From positions 436,770 through 500,769 of the forward strand of contig CAUYUJ010007202.1 of assembly GCA_963575745.1 (NCBI GenBank): DNA of 64,000 nt, read 5' to 3'. The position numbers and the translations under genes were made by a program. Each line of letters opens with the position of its first letter. Within the stretch, counting starts at the first letter, position 1. Below the pieces are notes generated by a model. It was not told the origin of the DNA and made no database searches. It was given only the letters and a program-made list of their open reading frames with translations. The DNA comes from Prorocentrum cordatum. Taxonomy: Eukaryota > Sar > Dinophyceae > Prorocentrales > Prorocentraceae. Positions 9,966 to 20,070 of the stretch are shown piece after piece.

Positions 9966-10659
9966 TCTTTACGACGTGCCGTGCCTCTGCCGCTGTTCCT
10001 CGTGCCAGAAGTTTCGGGTGTGGAGGGGCGGGAGTGGAAGGAGTGGATCCTTGGCGGGGCAGCGCTGTCCAGGACACGGTGCGGTGCAGGCCGAGCAACA
10101 GCAGCAAGCTGCGCGGTGCAGTGGTCAGATCTGGAAGCAGAACGTGGCGATAACTCAGAGGTGTGTCACCACTGCCATGTCGCAGTGCGTCGAGACCACG
10201 TCGAAGTCGTGTCGAAACATCGTGCCTTCCACTGCCCTAGGAGGGCGTTCCCTCGTCCACCTAATGCTATTGTTCCAGCTGCTGCTGCTCCTCTCGCTCT
10301 TCCTCCTCATCCCCATTCCTCGTATCTGTCCCACTCCTTCTGCTGATGATCATCACCCTCCTCCTCATCCTTCTCCTTGTCCTCCTCCTCCTCCTCCTCG
10401 CCCCCCGCTACGTCCGCAACTCCACGCTCCCGAGAGGCCCCCCCGCCGCCCGCGGCGCCTAGAGAAACAAGCATACACCGACACTTAATTCGTGGGGTTC
10501 GAACGAATATTTTTCACATGGCGATCCATTGACGATTGGCGCGAGGCCAACGAAACGAACAAAAACGTGAGTGGGGCGACGGAACGGAGGAGGAAGGGGC
10601 GAGGAAGAGGACGGGGAGTAATACGTGGCCCACACGGGGCCAGAGTGGGAATAGGAAGG
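9966..10659. other. Unassigned; short Cys/His-rich frame at about 10134-10345
   Basis: One plus-strand frame reads EVCHHCHVAVRRDHVEV followed by HRAFHC, a spacing loosely like a zinc-binding loop. It could be a scrap of a retroelement protein, but it is too short to name. A small TCC patch lies at 10379-10400. The rest shows nothing recognisable. Confidence 0.25.
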
Positions 10660-11125
10660 AAGGCGGACTTGAAAGGGGGGCCCCAATAAGGCTCCAAGAG
10701 GGCTTCGATAATGCATGTTTCTGGATGTTCCTGGCGCTGCGTTTCGGAACGCTTCCCGGGAGCATTTGGGAGTGGCCCTCTTGGGGTTCTCTCGAGCCCT
10801 CTTGGAACCATACCAGAGGCCTCGAAGGTCTCGAGAGGAACCCTGGGATGACCCATGAGCGGCTCAAGAGGAGACACGATGAAGACATGCGAGGGAGCTC
10901 TCCCCTGACTTCATGTCGACTCCTCTTGGGCCCCCTCTTGGGGCCCTCTTGGGGCCCTCCGAGGGCCGCCCCCCCCCCCCGGCGCCGTCCCAGAGGGCCC
11001 CGAGACGGCCCCGAGAGGGGGTCAGCGGAGCCGCGACAATCTCACGCGAGAGGGCAACTGCGTGAGTTCATTATGGTTCCTCTAGGGCTCCTCTTGGGGC
11101 CCTCGACTGTCATCTTGTGGAAGAT
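10660..11125 (+). repeat. Dispersed GGCCCTCTTGGGG decamer-type repeats
   Basis: Many degenerate units of the form CCTCTTGGGG, CCCTCTTGGAACC and GGGCCCTCTTGGGG. The same motif forms blocks at 61985-62228 and 63455-63700, on either side of a LINE fragment. Confidence 0.75.
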
Positions 11126-11460
11126 CCGAAATTCGAAGCCCGGTAACCTGGTCGCGTACCGAAATTGGCATGACATGTTTGCATGCGCTTTATCCGCGGG
11201 GGCCCGTTCAGTGCATGTGTTGATTGAGGAATCGGTGTTTCATCTTCTCCCGCCCGCGACCGCCCCGTGATTCCCAAGCCCACCTCGGGGATTGCCGACG
11301 CTACTCGGCCAACCCTCCTGGCCCAGAAACTTGAACTTCAAAACTGTGCCATCGCCCCCCTCTGGCCCCCGCCTCTCTAGAGAGGCGGGCCGGGGGGCTC
11401 TCCCTCTTCGGGGCGTGGGGCCCTCCTCGGCCCCCCTCCCTTTCCCCAATCTTGGCCGCC
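11126..11460. other. Unassigned sequence
   Basis: No supported gene. A perfect small palindrome around CCTCTCTAGAGAGG sits near 11380. Confidence 0.4.
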
Positions 11461-11725
11461 CCCTCCTCCTCCTCCTCTTGCCCCTCCTCGCCATCCCTCC
11501 TCATCCCCTTCCCCTCCTCCTCGTCCTCCTCCTCCTCCTCCTCTCTCCTCCTCCTCCTCCTCCTCCTCCTCCCCCTCGCCCTCCTCCTCCATCCTCCCTC
11601 CTCCTCCTCCCCCTCCTCCTCCTCCTCCTCCCCCTCCTCCCTCCTCCTCTCCTCTCCTCCTCCTCCTCCTCCTCCTCCTCCTCCTCCTCCCCTCCTCCTC
11701 CTCCTCCTCCTCCTCCTCCTCCTCC
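11461..11725 (+). repeat. (TCC)n microsatellite
   Basis: Long TCC/CTCC tract. Long Glu/Arg/Gly/Pro ORFs in all frames are repeat translations. Confidence 0.95.
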
Positions 11726-12260
11726 CCCATGCCACATGCCACCCTCCCGCCTCCCCTCCCCCCGTCTTCCCCCCCCCCCCCCCCCTTTCCTGGGAGGACG
11801 GCCAGCAAGCTACCGGACACCGCCGCTCCAGGGGACCCTCTCTCAGAGGACGCGGGGGGAGGGGGGCGATAAATGGGGGGGGGGGGGGGGGGGCGAGGGC
11901 TGCAGATGGGCGCCTCAAGGGGGCTTCTGGGGTGGCCCGAGAAGGGTACCCTTCCTCCCTCTCCCCCCTGTCACCCTTCATCTCTCGCCCCCATGCGTCG
12001 CCCCCCCATCTGCCGCCCACCCATTGATCCCCCCTCCCAGCTATCGCCCCCCATGTGTCACCCGCCCCCCCATTTCTCGCCCCCCCCCCCATTCGTTCGC
12101 GCCCAGCCCTCTCCTGGGGTGCGGTGCTTTCTTCCGGCCCGAGCTTGGAGGCGACATGTGCAGCCGCGGCGGCAGGAGGTCTCCCCGGGACTGGCCGCGG
12201 CCCGGTGGGAGCGTTTGTCACGGAGTGTGCCCAGGAGGCTCCAGACCTGGGGGGGGGGTG
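11726..12260. other. Unassigned C-rich/G-rich sequence
   Basis: Runs of C and G (for example about 11758-11785 and 11874-11893) and short repeats of CCCCCCATC type. No gene was seen. Confidence 0.4.
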
Positions 12261-12265
12261 TGCAG

Positions 12266-12415
12266 TCCACCATTGGATTGGACTTGTCCAAGGGGGGGGG
12301 CCGCCCATTGAGGGTGGGGTCCGCCCATTGAGGGGCCACCATTGGATTGGACTTGTCCAATGGGGGGGAGGGGGGGCCGCCCATTGAGGGCGGGGTCCGC
12401 CCATGGAGGGGGATA
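12266..12415 (+). repeat. Tandem duplication with CCGCCCATTGAGGG units
   Basis: The segment beginning CCACCATTGGATTGGACTTG and continuing through CCGCCCATTGAGGG and GGGGTCCGCCCATTGAGG occurs twice in tandem. It contains a small hairpin (CCATTGGA / TCCAATGG). Confidence 0.75.
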
Positions 12416-12771
12416 GACTCCCAGTCCAGTCCCTACGGGGGGGGGGCAGCCCACCTGTGGGCGGCAGTGATGTCCATGCCCAATGCACCGTTGGACTTCC
12501 TCTGGCTTCCAGGCCCTGGATTCCACATCCAAGGGTTCCTCATCCAATGCCCTCACCGTGTCGGCACCTTGTCCTCTGCCGTCTGCCCCCCTTCCCTCGA
12601 TCCTTCTGCATCCCGTCCCTCCCCCGGCAGGTCTGCTGTCCCGGCAGCTCACGCCGCCCTTCCTGCCCAAGGCGGCCGCGAGCGCACGCTTGCGCGCGCC
12701 CTGCACCGCGGACCGCCACGCCTCTGACTCGGTGACCCGTCCAGCAGGGTGTTGGGCTGGCGTGAAGGATC
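12416..12771. other. Unassigned sequence
   Basis: No motif was recognised in any frame. Confidence 0.4.
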
Positions 12772-13174
12772 TCGGGTCGGGCGAAAGGGGCCCAGATGGT
12801 CTGGTACCGGAAATTTTCGGTAGCGATTTCGACGCACCCCGAATTTCGGTAGCGACCGGATCTTCGTTTGAGGGCGTTGAAATAGCGGATTTCAGAACGC
12901 TCTGATACCGGTATTGGGCGCTACATTTCGGTATTTCGGTAGCGACCGATCTCTGCGGAGCGCTACCGGAAATTTTCGGTAGCGGACCATCAGGGGGGGG
13001 GTTGGGAAAGGGGGGGTTACGAAATCTGCTGCATACAGCTGGTTTCGGCCCGACCGAGGGGCCCATTCCTCGATACATGGGCGCCTCCCGGCGCCGGGAG
13101 GCGCCGGGAAAATCAGCTACGGGAGCTGATTCTCAACCCCCCCCTTTGCTATCCCCCCCTTTCGCCCGACCCGA
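12772..13174 (+). mobile_element. MITE family D, copy 1, interrupted by family E
   Basis: Outer inverted repeats TCGGGTCGGGCGAAAGGGG and CCCCTTTCGCCCGACCCGA. The interior (TACGAAATCTGCTGC, CAGCTGGTTTCGGCCC, CTCGATACATGGGCGCCTCC, GGAAAATCAGCTACG) matches the second copy at 29097-29293. The element is split at about 12791-12995 by a family E element. Removing that insert restores a sequence collinear with copy 2, so the nesting order is clear. Confidence 0.85.
12791..12995 (+). mobile_element. MITE family E, copy 1 (nested in D)
   Basis: About 205 bp with imperfect inverted ends CCCAGATGGTCTGGTACCGG and TCGGTAGCGGACCATCAGGG. The interior repeats TTTCGGTAGCG several times, and the right end is itself a palindrome (CGCTACCG..CGGTAGCG). 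A copy of about 98% identity lies at 14473-14665. Confidence 0.85.
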
Positions 13175-13179
13175 ATCCA

Positions 13180-13800
13180 GCGACTCGAGACATCGAGACG
13201 GCCAGTGCTCGTTCCAACGTTTTTTCGGCCTCCCTGGGGCTGGTTCCCGGCCCTGCGGCTGTCACAACGGCGGCTCGGGACGAAGAGCGGGTCCGGGGGA
13301 AGGGGGTCGAGAGACCCGGGGCCCATACACTTTCGGCGATGCTTAAGAAAACTTAAATTTTCGGCCAGAGTCTCGATTATTCTCAACGTTTCAATGTAAA
13401 TCCTAAGATTTGAATGGAAATTTTGGGTTTTTATTCAAGTTCTGAGACCATGAATTTCTTAACCCATGATTTCTTAAGCATTTCGCAGGGTGTACTTCAA
13501 AAACGTGAAGGCCGCGGGATGTCTGGGTCCTTGTGCGACTTGCCCTGCTTGCCTCATGTATGCCACGTCTCGCCCTAGCGCAGCGGCTGCCCAGTGTCCT
13601 GAAGCGATGGACGCACAGATGGGCATGCGAGAACAGTATGTGCGGACAAACCGTGCTTCCAGCCCTCCAGGGTGATATCGAGCACCACGCGAGACGGCTT
13701 ACACACGGGTCTTCCTGCCTCGCATTGCCATGCCCCCTCTTTTTGTCCCTTCGCAATGATCCTCATCCTCCTCTCGAGGACGCAGGGAGGAAGCAACGAC
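13180..13800. other. Unassigned sequence
   Basis: About 600 bp with lower GC around 13360-13480. No gene or repeat family was recognised. Confidence 0.4.
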
Positions 13801-13805
13801 TTACT

Positions 13806-14400
13806 CAAGTGATCTCACTATTGATCCCGCTATCGATTTCACTATCGATCTCACTCGATCGATCTCACTATCGATCTCACTATCGATGTCACTATCGGTC
13901 TCGCTATCGATCTCATGATCGATCTCAGCATCGATCCGACCACAGGACACCGACGCGCCATCACTATCGACCTCACTATCGATCTCACCGGATCGATCTT
14001 ACCATCGATCCCGCTATCGATCGCAGTACGGCTCTTTTTTTAATACCACAATCGATCTCAAAATCGAAGTTATTCTCCATCTCGCTATCGATCTCACTAT
14101 CGATCTCACTATCGATCTCAACCGATTTCACTATCGGTCTCACTATCGAATTTACGGTCGATCTCAGTATGGATCCCACCACGGGACACCGACGGGACAC
14201 CGACGCGCCACCACTATCGACTTCACTATCGACCTCACTCGATCGATATTACGATCGATCTCACTGACGATCCCACGATGGCTCTTACTATTGATCTCAC
14301 TATCGATCTCACTATCAAAGTTACTATCCATCTCACGATCGATCTCACTATCGATCTCACTATCGATCTCACTGTCGATCTGACTGTCGGTCTCACTACG
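13806..14400 (+). repeat. 12-bp satellite (ATCGATCTCACT)
   Basis: About 600 bp of variants of the dodecamer ATCGATCTCACT, broken by short GGGACACCGACGGGACACC-type blocks. The same satellite occurs on the opposite strand at 49064-49412, also associated with the GGTGTCCCGTG motif. Confidence 0.9.
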
Positions 14401-14472
14401 GGCCACCGACGGGACACCGACGGGTCACCACGCGACCCCACGGGACACCACGGGACACTGTTGGGACACCAC
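14401..14472 (+). repeat. GGGACACC(A/G)C repeat
   Basis: Short tandem run of GGGACACCACG and GGGACACCGACG units joining the 12-bp satellite to the family E copy. The same motif on the other strand (GGTGTCCCGTG) fills 48895-49320. Confidence 0.8.
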
Positions 14473-14665
14473 GGTACCGGAGATTTTCGGTAGCGATTTC
14501 GACGCACCCCGAATTTCGGTAGCGACCGGATCTTCGTTTGAGGGCGTGGAAATAGCGGGTTTCAGAACGCTCTGATACCGGTATTGGGCGCTACATTTCG
14601 GTATTTCGGTAGCGACCGATCTCTGCGGAGCGCTACCGGAAATTTTCGGTAGCGGACCATCAGGG
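14473..14665 (+). mobile_element. MITE family E, copy 2
   Basis: Nearly identical to 12802-12995 but lacking the first dozen bases of the left inverted end. It abuts the satellite on the left and is separated from a family F element by about 12 bp on the right. Confidence 0.85.
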
Positions 14666-14675
14666 TCGGGTCCCT

Positions 14676-14884
14676 GTCGGGGAAGCGCAAGGCCCGAGTA
14701 AGCCGGAACTCGGGTTTTGCCGACGTTTTTTTGGCGAGCGCGTTATGGATTTTGGCGGTCCAGTGTTCGTGGGATGTCTGCCGCGGGGGCTCGCGTCAGA
14801 TTTCAGATTGGGCCTCGTCATTTTTCTGATGGCCCCGTCGGGCCAACCCGAGTCCCCCGTAACCGAGTCTTACGTCTCCCCGAC
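14676..14884 (+). mobile_element. MITE family F, copy 1
   Basis: About 205 bp with inverted ends TCGGGGAAGCGCAAGGC and TAACCGAGTCTTACGTCTCC. It shares ordered blocks, in reverse orientation, with 46241-46446. The centre has short T-rich runs but no ORF of note. Confidence 0.8.
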
Positions 14885-15117
14885 CTTGGTCCTCGAAGAG
14901 GATGCCTTTGCTCTTTGAAAAATAAGAAAGAACTTATTGTCTATCCCAGCCGTGCTTTGAAGACATCCCCCGGCATGGGATGGTTCTGAAATGCATTCTC
15001 AGATGACCTGTAAGGGCACGGTCACACTCTGCAATGCACTGTCACACTCTGCAGCACACGGACACATTTTGCAACGCACGTGCAAACTTGGCAGCGTTTG
15101 TGCGCAAAGTGCGGGAA
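14885..15117. other. Unassigned sequence with CACACTCTGCA repeats
   Basis: Short direct repeats (TCACACTCTGCA, TGCAA/TGCAC blocks) around 15020-15095. No gene was seen. Confidence 0.4.
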
Positions 15118-15290
15118 AGAGAACGCCACAAACAGAACCTTTTGGCGCGCCTCGTGGATTTCTCAGGTCCGCGCTGGGGCCCCCTGGCGGCGCCCCCGGC
15201 GCCGCCCCTGGCGCGCTCCGCGCGCCAGGGAGGGGGGTCCAGCGCGACTCCACGAAATCCGCGCGGAGCGCCAAGAGTTTATGTTTACGT
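15118..15290. mobile_element. MITE family N, copy 2
   Basis: The central GC-rich block, from GCGCTGGGG through GGCGCGCTCCGCGCGCC to GGGGGGTCCAGCGC, is almost identical to 8990-9063. The outer arms form an inverted repeat (TTGGCGCGCCTCGTGGATTTC versus its complement on the right) but differ from copy 1. So the core is conserved while the arms have drifted, or the arms belong to a subfamily. Confidence 0.75.
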
Positions 15291-15417
15291 GTTTCTTCTT
15301 CTTCTAAAGAAGCGATCCAGGCGCATCGTGCTGGTTCAGAAAACGATCCTGGGAGCCTCTTCTTGTCAGTTGGCCTGGCTTTCCTGCGCCTCGAGTGGTC
15401 CACAGTCGTCTGCTTGC

Positions 15418-15510
15418 GTCACTGGAGGCCACTGGGGGCTACGGGAGGCCACTGGAGGCCATTGGAGGCCGCGGGGGGGCCACTGGAGGAGACACTGGAG
15501 GCGGCTCTAG
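15418..15510 (+). repeat. GGAGGCCACTGG tandem repeat
   Basis: Seven or eight degenerate 9-12 bp units (GGAGGCCACTGG, GGAGGCCATTGG, GGGGGCCACTGG) just upstream of the transporter gene. Confidence 0.8.
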
Positions 15511-15703
15511 GCTTTCGGGGGGGCGCTGGGGTCCAATGGTGGCCATCGGAGGAGCCGCTGCGGTCACTCAGGTGATTACGAGAGGCTCCCAGGAGCGTCT
15601 TCTGAATGCTGGTGGGCCAACGAGAAGCGAGCTCCCCGCTCCGTCGTCATCTCGGATCCGGCGCGCGTGTCCGAGGGCCGCGGGTGCGCCACCCCGCGGC
15701 GTC

Positions 15704-16921
15704 ATGGCGGCGGGGGGCATGCGCGAGCCGCTGCTGGGCCGCGGGTGTCCTGAGGGGAAGGCCCCGATGTGGTCATGCATGCTGAGCTTCGCGACCACGA
15801 TGCTGGGCACAGGTTTGCTCGGCATGCCGTGGGCTATCGCGAGGTGCGGCTACGGCCTGGGGCTGCTGCTGCTCGGCCTGTCTGCTCTCAGCAGCGTCGC
15901 CACGCTCAGCATGCTGGCGGTGTTGCAGGCAGACCACCCCGGGGCGTCGTTCAACACGCTTCTTGCCCGCAGTGGTCTACCGAAACAGCTCCAGCAGCTG
16001 CCAGACTTGACAGTGTTCTTGATGTTGGTGGGTGCCCAGACATCGTTCCTGATCGTGATCGGAGACGCCTTGGATACCGTGGCGACTTTCATTGGCATGG
16101 CACTTCCTCGTAGGCTCTGCGTTGTGGTCGTGGCATTGTTGCTCGGTCCCCTGTGCCTGCAGAGGGAACTACACGCGTTACGCTTCACCAGTGTGTTGTC
16201 GATCCTCGCATACGCGGCGGTCTCTGCCTGCGTGGTTGCGCGCGCTCTGCTCTGGAGTTGGCAGGATCCGACTGCGTTTGGCGCCGAGCCCGAGTCGCAG
16301 ATGGTGGGCGCGACGGGGGAGGCCTTGCTGCTCGTGGCGGTAGGTCAAGCCGCTCCAGTGTTCGTCTTCGCGTTTACTTGTCACATGCAGCTGCCTGTCG
16401 TGGCCCTTGAGCTGCGCCAGCGTTCGGTGGCGCGGCTGATAGGCACCGCCGCGGGCGCTACGGCGCTGGCCACAGTGCTCTACGCAGCTGTGGGCGTGAG
16501 TGGCTACACAGTCTTCGGACCCGGTGTGCGCTCCGACGTACTGCTTGAGTTCCGCGGCGCAGCTGACGGCGCGCTGGCATCTCTGGCGCTGGCCGTCGCG
16601 CTGGGCACGAGCCTCCCGCTGCGGCATCACTCGGCCCGCGAGTCCGCTGCCAGGCTGCTGCACCTGGCTCCAGCTGGCAGCCTCGACCGGCACTCCTTCT
16701 GCGGGCTCTCCGCGGCGACCATGGCGCCGTCGATCTTGCTGGCGTTGGCGGTGGAGGACCTCGGAACGGTCCTGGGGCTGGTCGGCGGCACCGGGTGCGC
16801 TGTCGTCAGTTTGGTGCTCCCTGGTCTCCTGCATCTCGGTGGCGCGCCGAGGGGAGAATCGAGAGGGGGCAGGCCTTCTCGGAAGGCGACGGGGATGCTC
16901 AGAAGCCAGTTGGCCTGCTGA
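15704..16921 (+). CDS. Amino-acid transporter, AAAP/SLC38 type, C-terminally altered
   Basis: A single open frame of 405 codons from the ATG at 15704; the frame is open further upstream, but the preceding residues are repeat-derived. The protein starts MAAGGMREPLLGRG. It then shows the family's first membrane segment with the motif TMLGTGLLGMPWAIARCGYG (the substrate-site GTGLLGMP of Aa_trans proteins), followed by about nine more hydrophobic segments (roughly residues 45-70, 105-130, 145-160, 165-190, 215-235, 250-280, 285-310, 330-350, 355-380). The stretch LPLRHHSARES before the eighth or ninth segment fits the family's conserved loop. Such carriers move neutral or cationic amino acids, coupled to H+ or Na+, across the plasma or vacuolar membrane; substrate and location cannot be read here. 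Known members have 11 segments. The last is missing and the tail (GESRGGRPSRKATGML) comes from adjoining repeats. No introns are apparent. No promoter or leader-acceptor site was identified. Confidence 0.85.
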   Translation: MAAGGMREPLLGRGCPEGKAPMWSCMLSFATTMLGTGLLGMPWAIARCGYGLGLLLLGLSALSSVATLSMLAVLQADHPGASFNTLLARSGLPKQLQQLPDLTVFLMLVGAQTSFLIVIGDALDTVATFIGMALPRRLCVVVVALLLGPLCLQRELHALRFTSVLSILAYAAVSACVVARALLWSWQDPTAFGAEPESQMVGATGEALLLVAVGQAAPVFVFAFTCHMQLPVVALELRQRSVARLIGTAAGATALATVLYAAVGVSGYTVFGPGVRSDVLLEFRGAADGALASLALAVALGTSLPLRHHSARESAARLLHLAPAGSLDRHSFCGLSAATMAPSILLALAVEDLGTVLGLVGGTGCAVVSLVLPGLLHLGGAPRGESRGGRPSRKATGMLRSQLAC

Positions 16922-17345
16922 GACGTCCCTCGCGGCTTCGGAGAAGCCCCGCGAAGCTTCTCAGAAGGCCTGAGGCCTTCTGAGCCTTCTGAGATGGCTT
17001 GCCAACGCTCATCCTCCTTACAGTCAAGGCGCCTGGCAAGGACGCGCACCTTCATCCAGGGTGCCCTTGTCTCGTTGCCTCTGCGGCCCGTCCTTTGCCG
17101 TTTTCACTGGCCGCCCGCCGCCCAGAAATGCCGATTTCGGCTTCCAAGGGTCATGCGTCCTTACCACCCGTCCTTGATTCGGCAGCGAGCCCAGAGTGGA
17201 AGTGAAAAGGGCCTGGCCTTCTCAGAAGGCTCGGAAGTCCCCAGCCTTCTGAGAAGCTTTCTAAGCATTCCCGAAGACGCAGGAAGCTTCTCGGAGGGCC
17301 CAAGTGCTTCTGAGAAGTCCCGCCGCCTTCAGCGAAGGCCTCCTC
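16865..17345. repeat. Palindromic GCCTTCTGAGAAGGC-type repeat cluster
   Basis: Many copies of CTTCTCAGAAGG, GCCTTCTGAG and GAAGCTTCTC in both orientations. The cluster overlaps the last codons of the transporter and is split by repeat family I (17021 onward). A related patch lies at 61520-61595. Confidence 0.75.
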
Positions 17346-17402
17346 CTTCCCACTTCCCCCCCTCGCTCGCCGCCGATTAATACACGTTCTGACTGTATCA
17401 TT
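17021..17402 (+). repeat. Dispersed repeat family I, copy 2, expanded
   Basis: Collinear with 7372-7545 at 17021-17195 and again at its right end (TACACGTTCTGACTGTAT). The middle has gained about 190 bp of CTTCTGAGAAGG repeat. Confidence 0.65.
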
Positions 17403-17403
17403 C

Positions 17404-17584
17404 TAGGCCTCCTCGATAGGGGTCGGAGTAAATGGGGTCGAAGGATCGCGCCGCATCGCCGATACATCGCCGATGCGGCTCGCTGCGGAGCCCGATTTCC
17501 TTCACGCGGACGTCGCCGATGAGTCGCCGACGTCGCGGACGCATCGCGGATGCGGCGCGATCCTCCGACCCTAGGAGGCTTCTA
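17404..17584 (+). mobile_element. MITE family G, copy 1
   Basis: A 181-bp element with ends TAGGCCTCCTCGATAGGGG and GACCCTAGGAGGCTTCTA. Near each end is the family block GGTCGGAG..GGATCGCG or its complement. The interior is made of ATCGCCGATGC/GACGTCGCCGATG units. Confidence 0.8.
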
Positions 17585-17617
17585 GTCCTCCTCCTCCTCC
17601 TCCTCCTCCTCCTCCTC
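17585..17617 (+). repeat. Short (TCC)n tract
   Basis: Eleven TCC units directly after the family G element. Confidence 0.9.
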
Positions 17618-17811
17618 CCCCCTCTGCCCTCCCCCCCGGGGCGCGCCGCCGAGCGTCTGCGGCTGCGCCCGCGCCGGGGCAGCGCGCCGCGGGGGCCCGC
17701 GGACGCCGCCGGCGCGGCCGCGGCGGCGGCGGCCCTGGCGCTGGGCTCGGCGCTGGTGGCGCAGACGGTTTTCGGGCCGTGGCTGCGTCGGTAGCTCAGG
17801 AAAGGAATTTC

Positions 17812-17925
17812 GGTTACCGAGGAACCCCACATACTCATTTGATGGCTGGAGTGAGGATAGCTGAAGTGAAACATGTGAGACTGATGTTGGTGGCCGTTGC
17901 CCCGCTGATACCGTGGTGCCCTCGA
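17812..17925 (+). repeat. Satellite spacer unit, copy 1
   Basis: About 110 bp beginning ACCGAGGAACCCCACATACT and ending GGCCGTTGCCCCGCTGAT. It introduces the first 90-bp satellite array and recurs at 18534-18645 inside it. Confidence 0.8.
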
Positions 17926-19858
17926 TGACCGTCACGGATAGCGGACGCGGTGAGAGGCCCCCCTTTGCGCACCCCCAGTGGTGTCGAGAATATGCCATGC
18001 CTGCTGTGCCGTGGACGACCGTCACGGATAGCGGCCGCGGTGAGAGACCACCCCTGCGCACCCCCTATGGTGTCGATAATCTGCCATGCCTGCTGTGTTC
18101 TGGACGACCGTCACGGATAGCGGCCGCGGTGAGAGACCACCCCCTGCGCACCCCATATGTCGAGAAGATGCCGTGCCTGCTCTGCCATGGGCGACCGTCA
18201 CGGATAGCGGCCGCGGTGAGAGGCCACCCCTTGCGCACCCCCCATGGTGTCGAGAATATACCATGATTGCTGTGCCGTGGACGACCGTCACGGATAGCGG
18301 CCGCGGTGAGAGACCACCCCTTGCGCACCCCCTATGGTGTCGAGAATATGCCATGCTTGCTGTGCCATGGACGACCGTCACGGATAGCGGCCGCGGTGAG
18401 AGACCACCCATTTTACGCAGCCCCGATGGTGTAGAGAATATGCCATGCGTGTTGTACCATGGACGACCGTCACAGCTAGCGGCCGCGGTGATGGACCACC
18501 CCCTGCGCCTCCCGTATGTTGTCGAGATTACGCGACCGAGGAACCCCACATACTAATATTATGGCTGGAGTGATGAGAGCTGAAGTGAAGCATGTGAGAA
18601 TGATGTTGGTGGCCGTTGCCCCGCCGATGCCGCTGTGCCCTGGACGACCGTCACGGATAGCGGCCGCGGTGAGAGACCACCCCATGCGCACCCCCTAAGC
18701 TGTCGAGAATATGCCATGCCTGCTGTGCCCTGGACGACCGTCACGGATAGCGGCCGCGGTGAGAGACCAACCCTCGCGCACCCCCTATGGAGTCGAGAAT
18801 ATGCTATGCCTGCTGTGCCTGGGCGTCCGTCACGGATAGCGGCCGCGGTGAGAGACCACCCCTGCGCACCCCCTATGGTGTCGAATATCTGCCATGCCTG
18901 CTGTGCCATGGGCGACCAACACGGCTAGCGGCCGCGGTGAGGGACCACCCCGTGCGCACCCCCCGTTGGTGTCGAGAATATGCCATGCCTGCTGTGCCCT
19001 GGACGACCGTCACAGATAGCGGCCGCGGTGAGAGACCACCCCCTGCGCACCCCCTATGGTGTCGAGAATATGCCATGCCTGCTGTGCCCTGGACGACCGT
19101 CACGGATAGCGGCCGCGGTGAGAGACCACCCCTTGCGCACCCCCTATGGTGTCGAGAATCTGCCATGCCTGCTGTGCCCTGGCGACCGTCACGGATAGCG
19201 GCCGCGGTGAGAGACCACCCCCTGCGCACCCCCTATGGTGTCGAGAATATGCCATGCCTGCTGTGCCCTGGACGACCGTCACGGATAGCGGCCGCGGTGA
19301 GAGACCACCCCCTGCGCACCCCCTATGGTGTCGAGAATATGCCATGCCTGCTGTGCCCTGGACGACCGTCACGGATAGCGGCCGCGGTGAGAGACCACCC
19401 CTTGCGCACCCCCTATGGTGTCGAGAATATGCCATGCCTGCTGTGCCCTGGACGACCGTCACGGATAGCGGTCGCGGTGAGAGACCACCCCCTGCGCACC
19501 CCCTATGGTGTCGAGAATATGCCATGCCTGCTGTGCCCTGGACGACCGTCACGGATAGCGGCCGCGGTGAGGCACCCCCTGCGCACCCCCTATGGTGTCG
19601 AGAATATGCCATGCCTGCTGTGCCTGGGCGACCGTCACGGATAGCGGCCGCGGTGAGAGACCACCCCTTTGCGCACCCCCTATGGTGTCGAGAATCTGCC
19701 ATGCCTGCTGTGCCCTGGACGACCGTCACGGGTAGCGGCCGCGGTAAGAGACCACCCCCTGCGCACCCCCTGTGGTGTCGAGAATCTGCCATGCCTGCTG
19801 TGCCCTGGACGACCGTCACGGATAGCGGCCGCCGTGAGAGACCAGCCCCTACGCACCC
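17926..19858 (+). repeat. 90-bp satellite, block 1
   Basis: About 20 tandem copies of a 90-bp unit containing GACCGTCACGGATAGCGGCC, GCGGTGAGAGACCACCCC, TGCGCACCCCCTATGGTG, and TCGAGAATATGCCATGCCTG. Start-to-start spacing is exactly 90 in most pairs (for example 19184, 19274, 19364). A diverged spacer unit interrupts at 18534-18645. Because 90 is a multiple of three and the unit lacks stop codons in several frames, long ORFs run through it on both strands; these are not genes. Confidence 0.97.
18534..18645 (+). repeat. Satellite spacer unit, copy 2
   Basis: Close copy of 17812-17925 embedded within the 90-bp array. It suggests that the array once grew as a higher-order unit of spacer plus about seven monomers. 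Confidence 0.8.
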
Positions 19859-20070
19859 CTACGCTGCTGTGCATGTGCTGTGCTGTGCTGTGCCGTGTTG
19901 TGCTGTGCTGTGCTGTGCTGTGCTGTGCTGAGCTGTGCTGTGCTGTGCTGTGCTGTGCTGTGTGAGAAGGAGAGAAAGAGAGAGAGAGAGAGAGGTGAGG
20001 TGTGAGTGTCGCGGGTGCGGCGCGGCAAGGCAGAACACCAGAACCCCACGAAGCATGTGGGGAAAAAGTG
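19859..20070 (+). repeat. TGCTG microsatellite plus GA tract and GTGGGGAAAAA motif
   Basis: (TGCTG)n from 19862, then GTGAGAAGGAGAGAAAGAGAG, then a segment ending AAGCATGTGGGGAAAAAG. The same order of parts recurs at 21730-22362. The composite separates the two 90-bp blocks. Confidence 0.85.

Noticed and set aside
17926-19858. CRISPR array
   Set aside because: Units are contiguous 90-mers without unique spacers, and the sequence is eukaryotic; the 73-, 78- and 53-bp arrays fail for the same reason.
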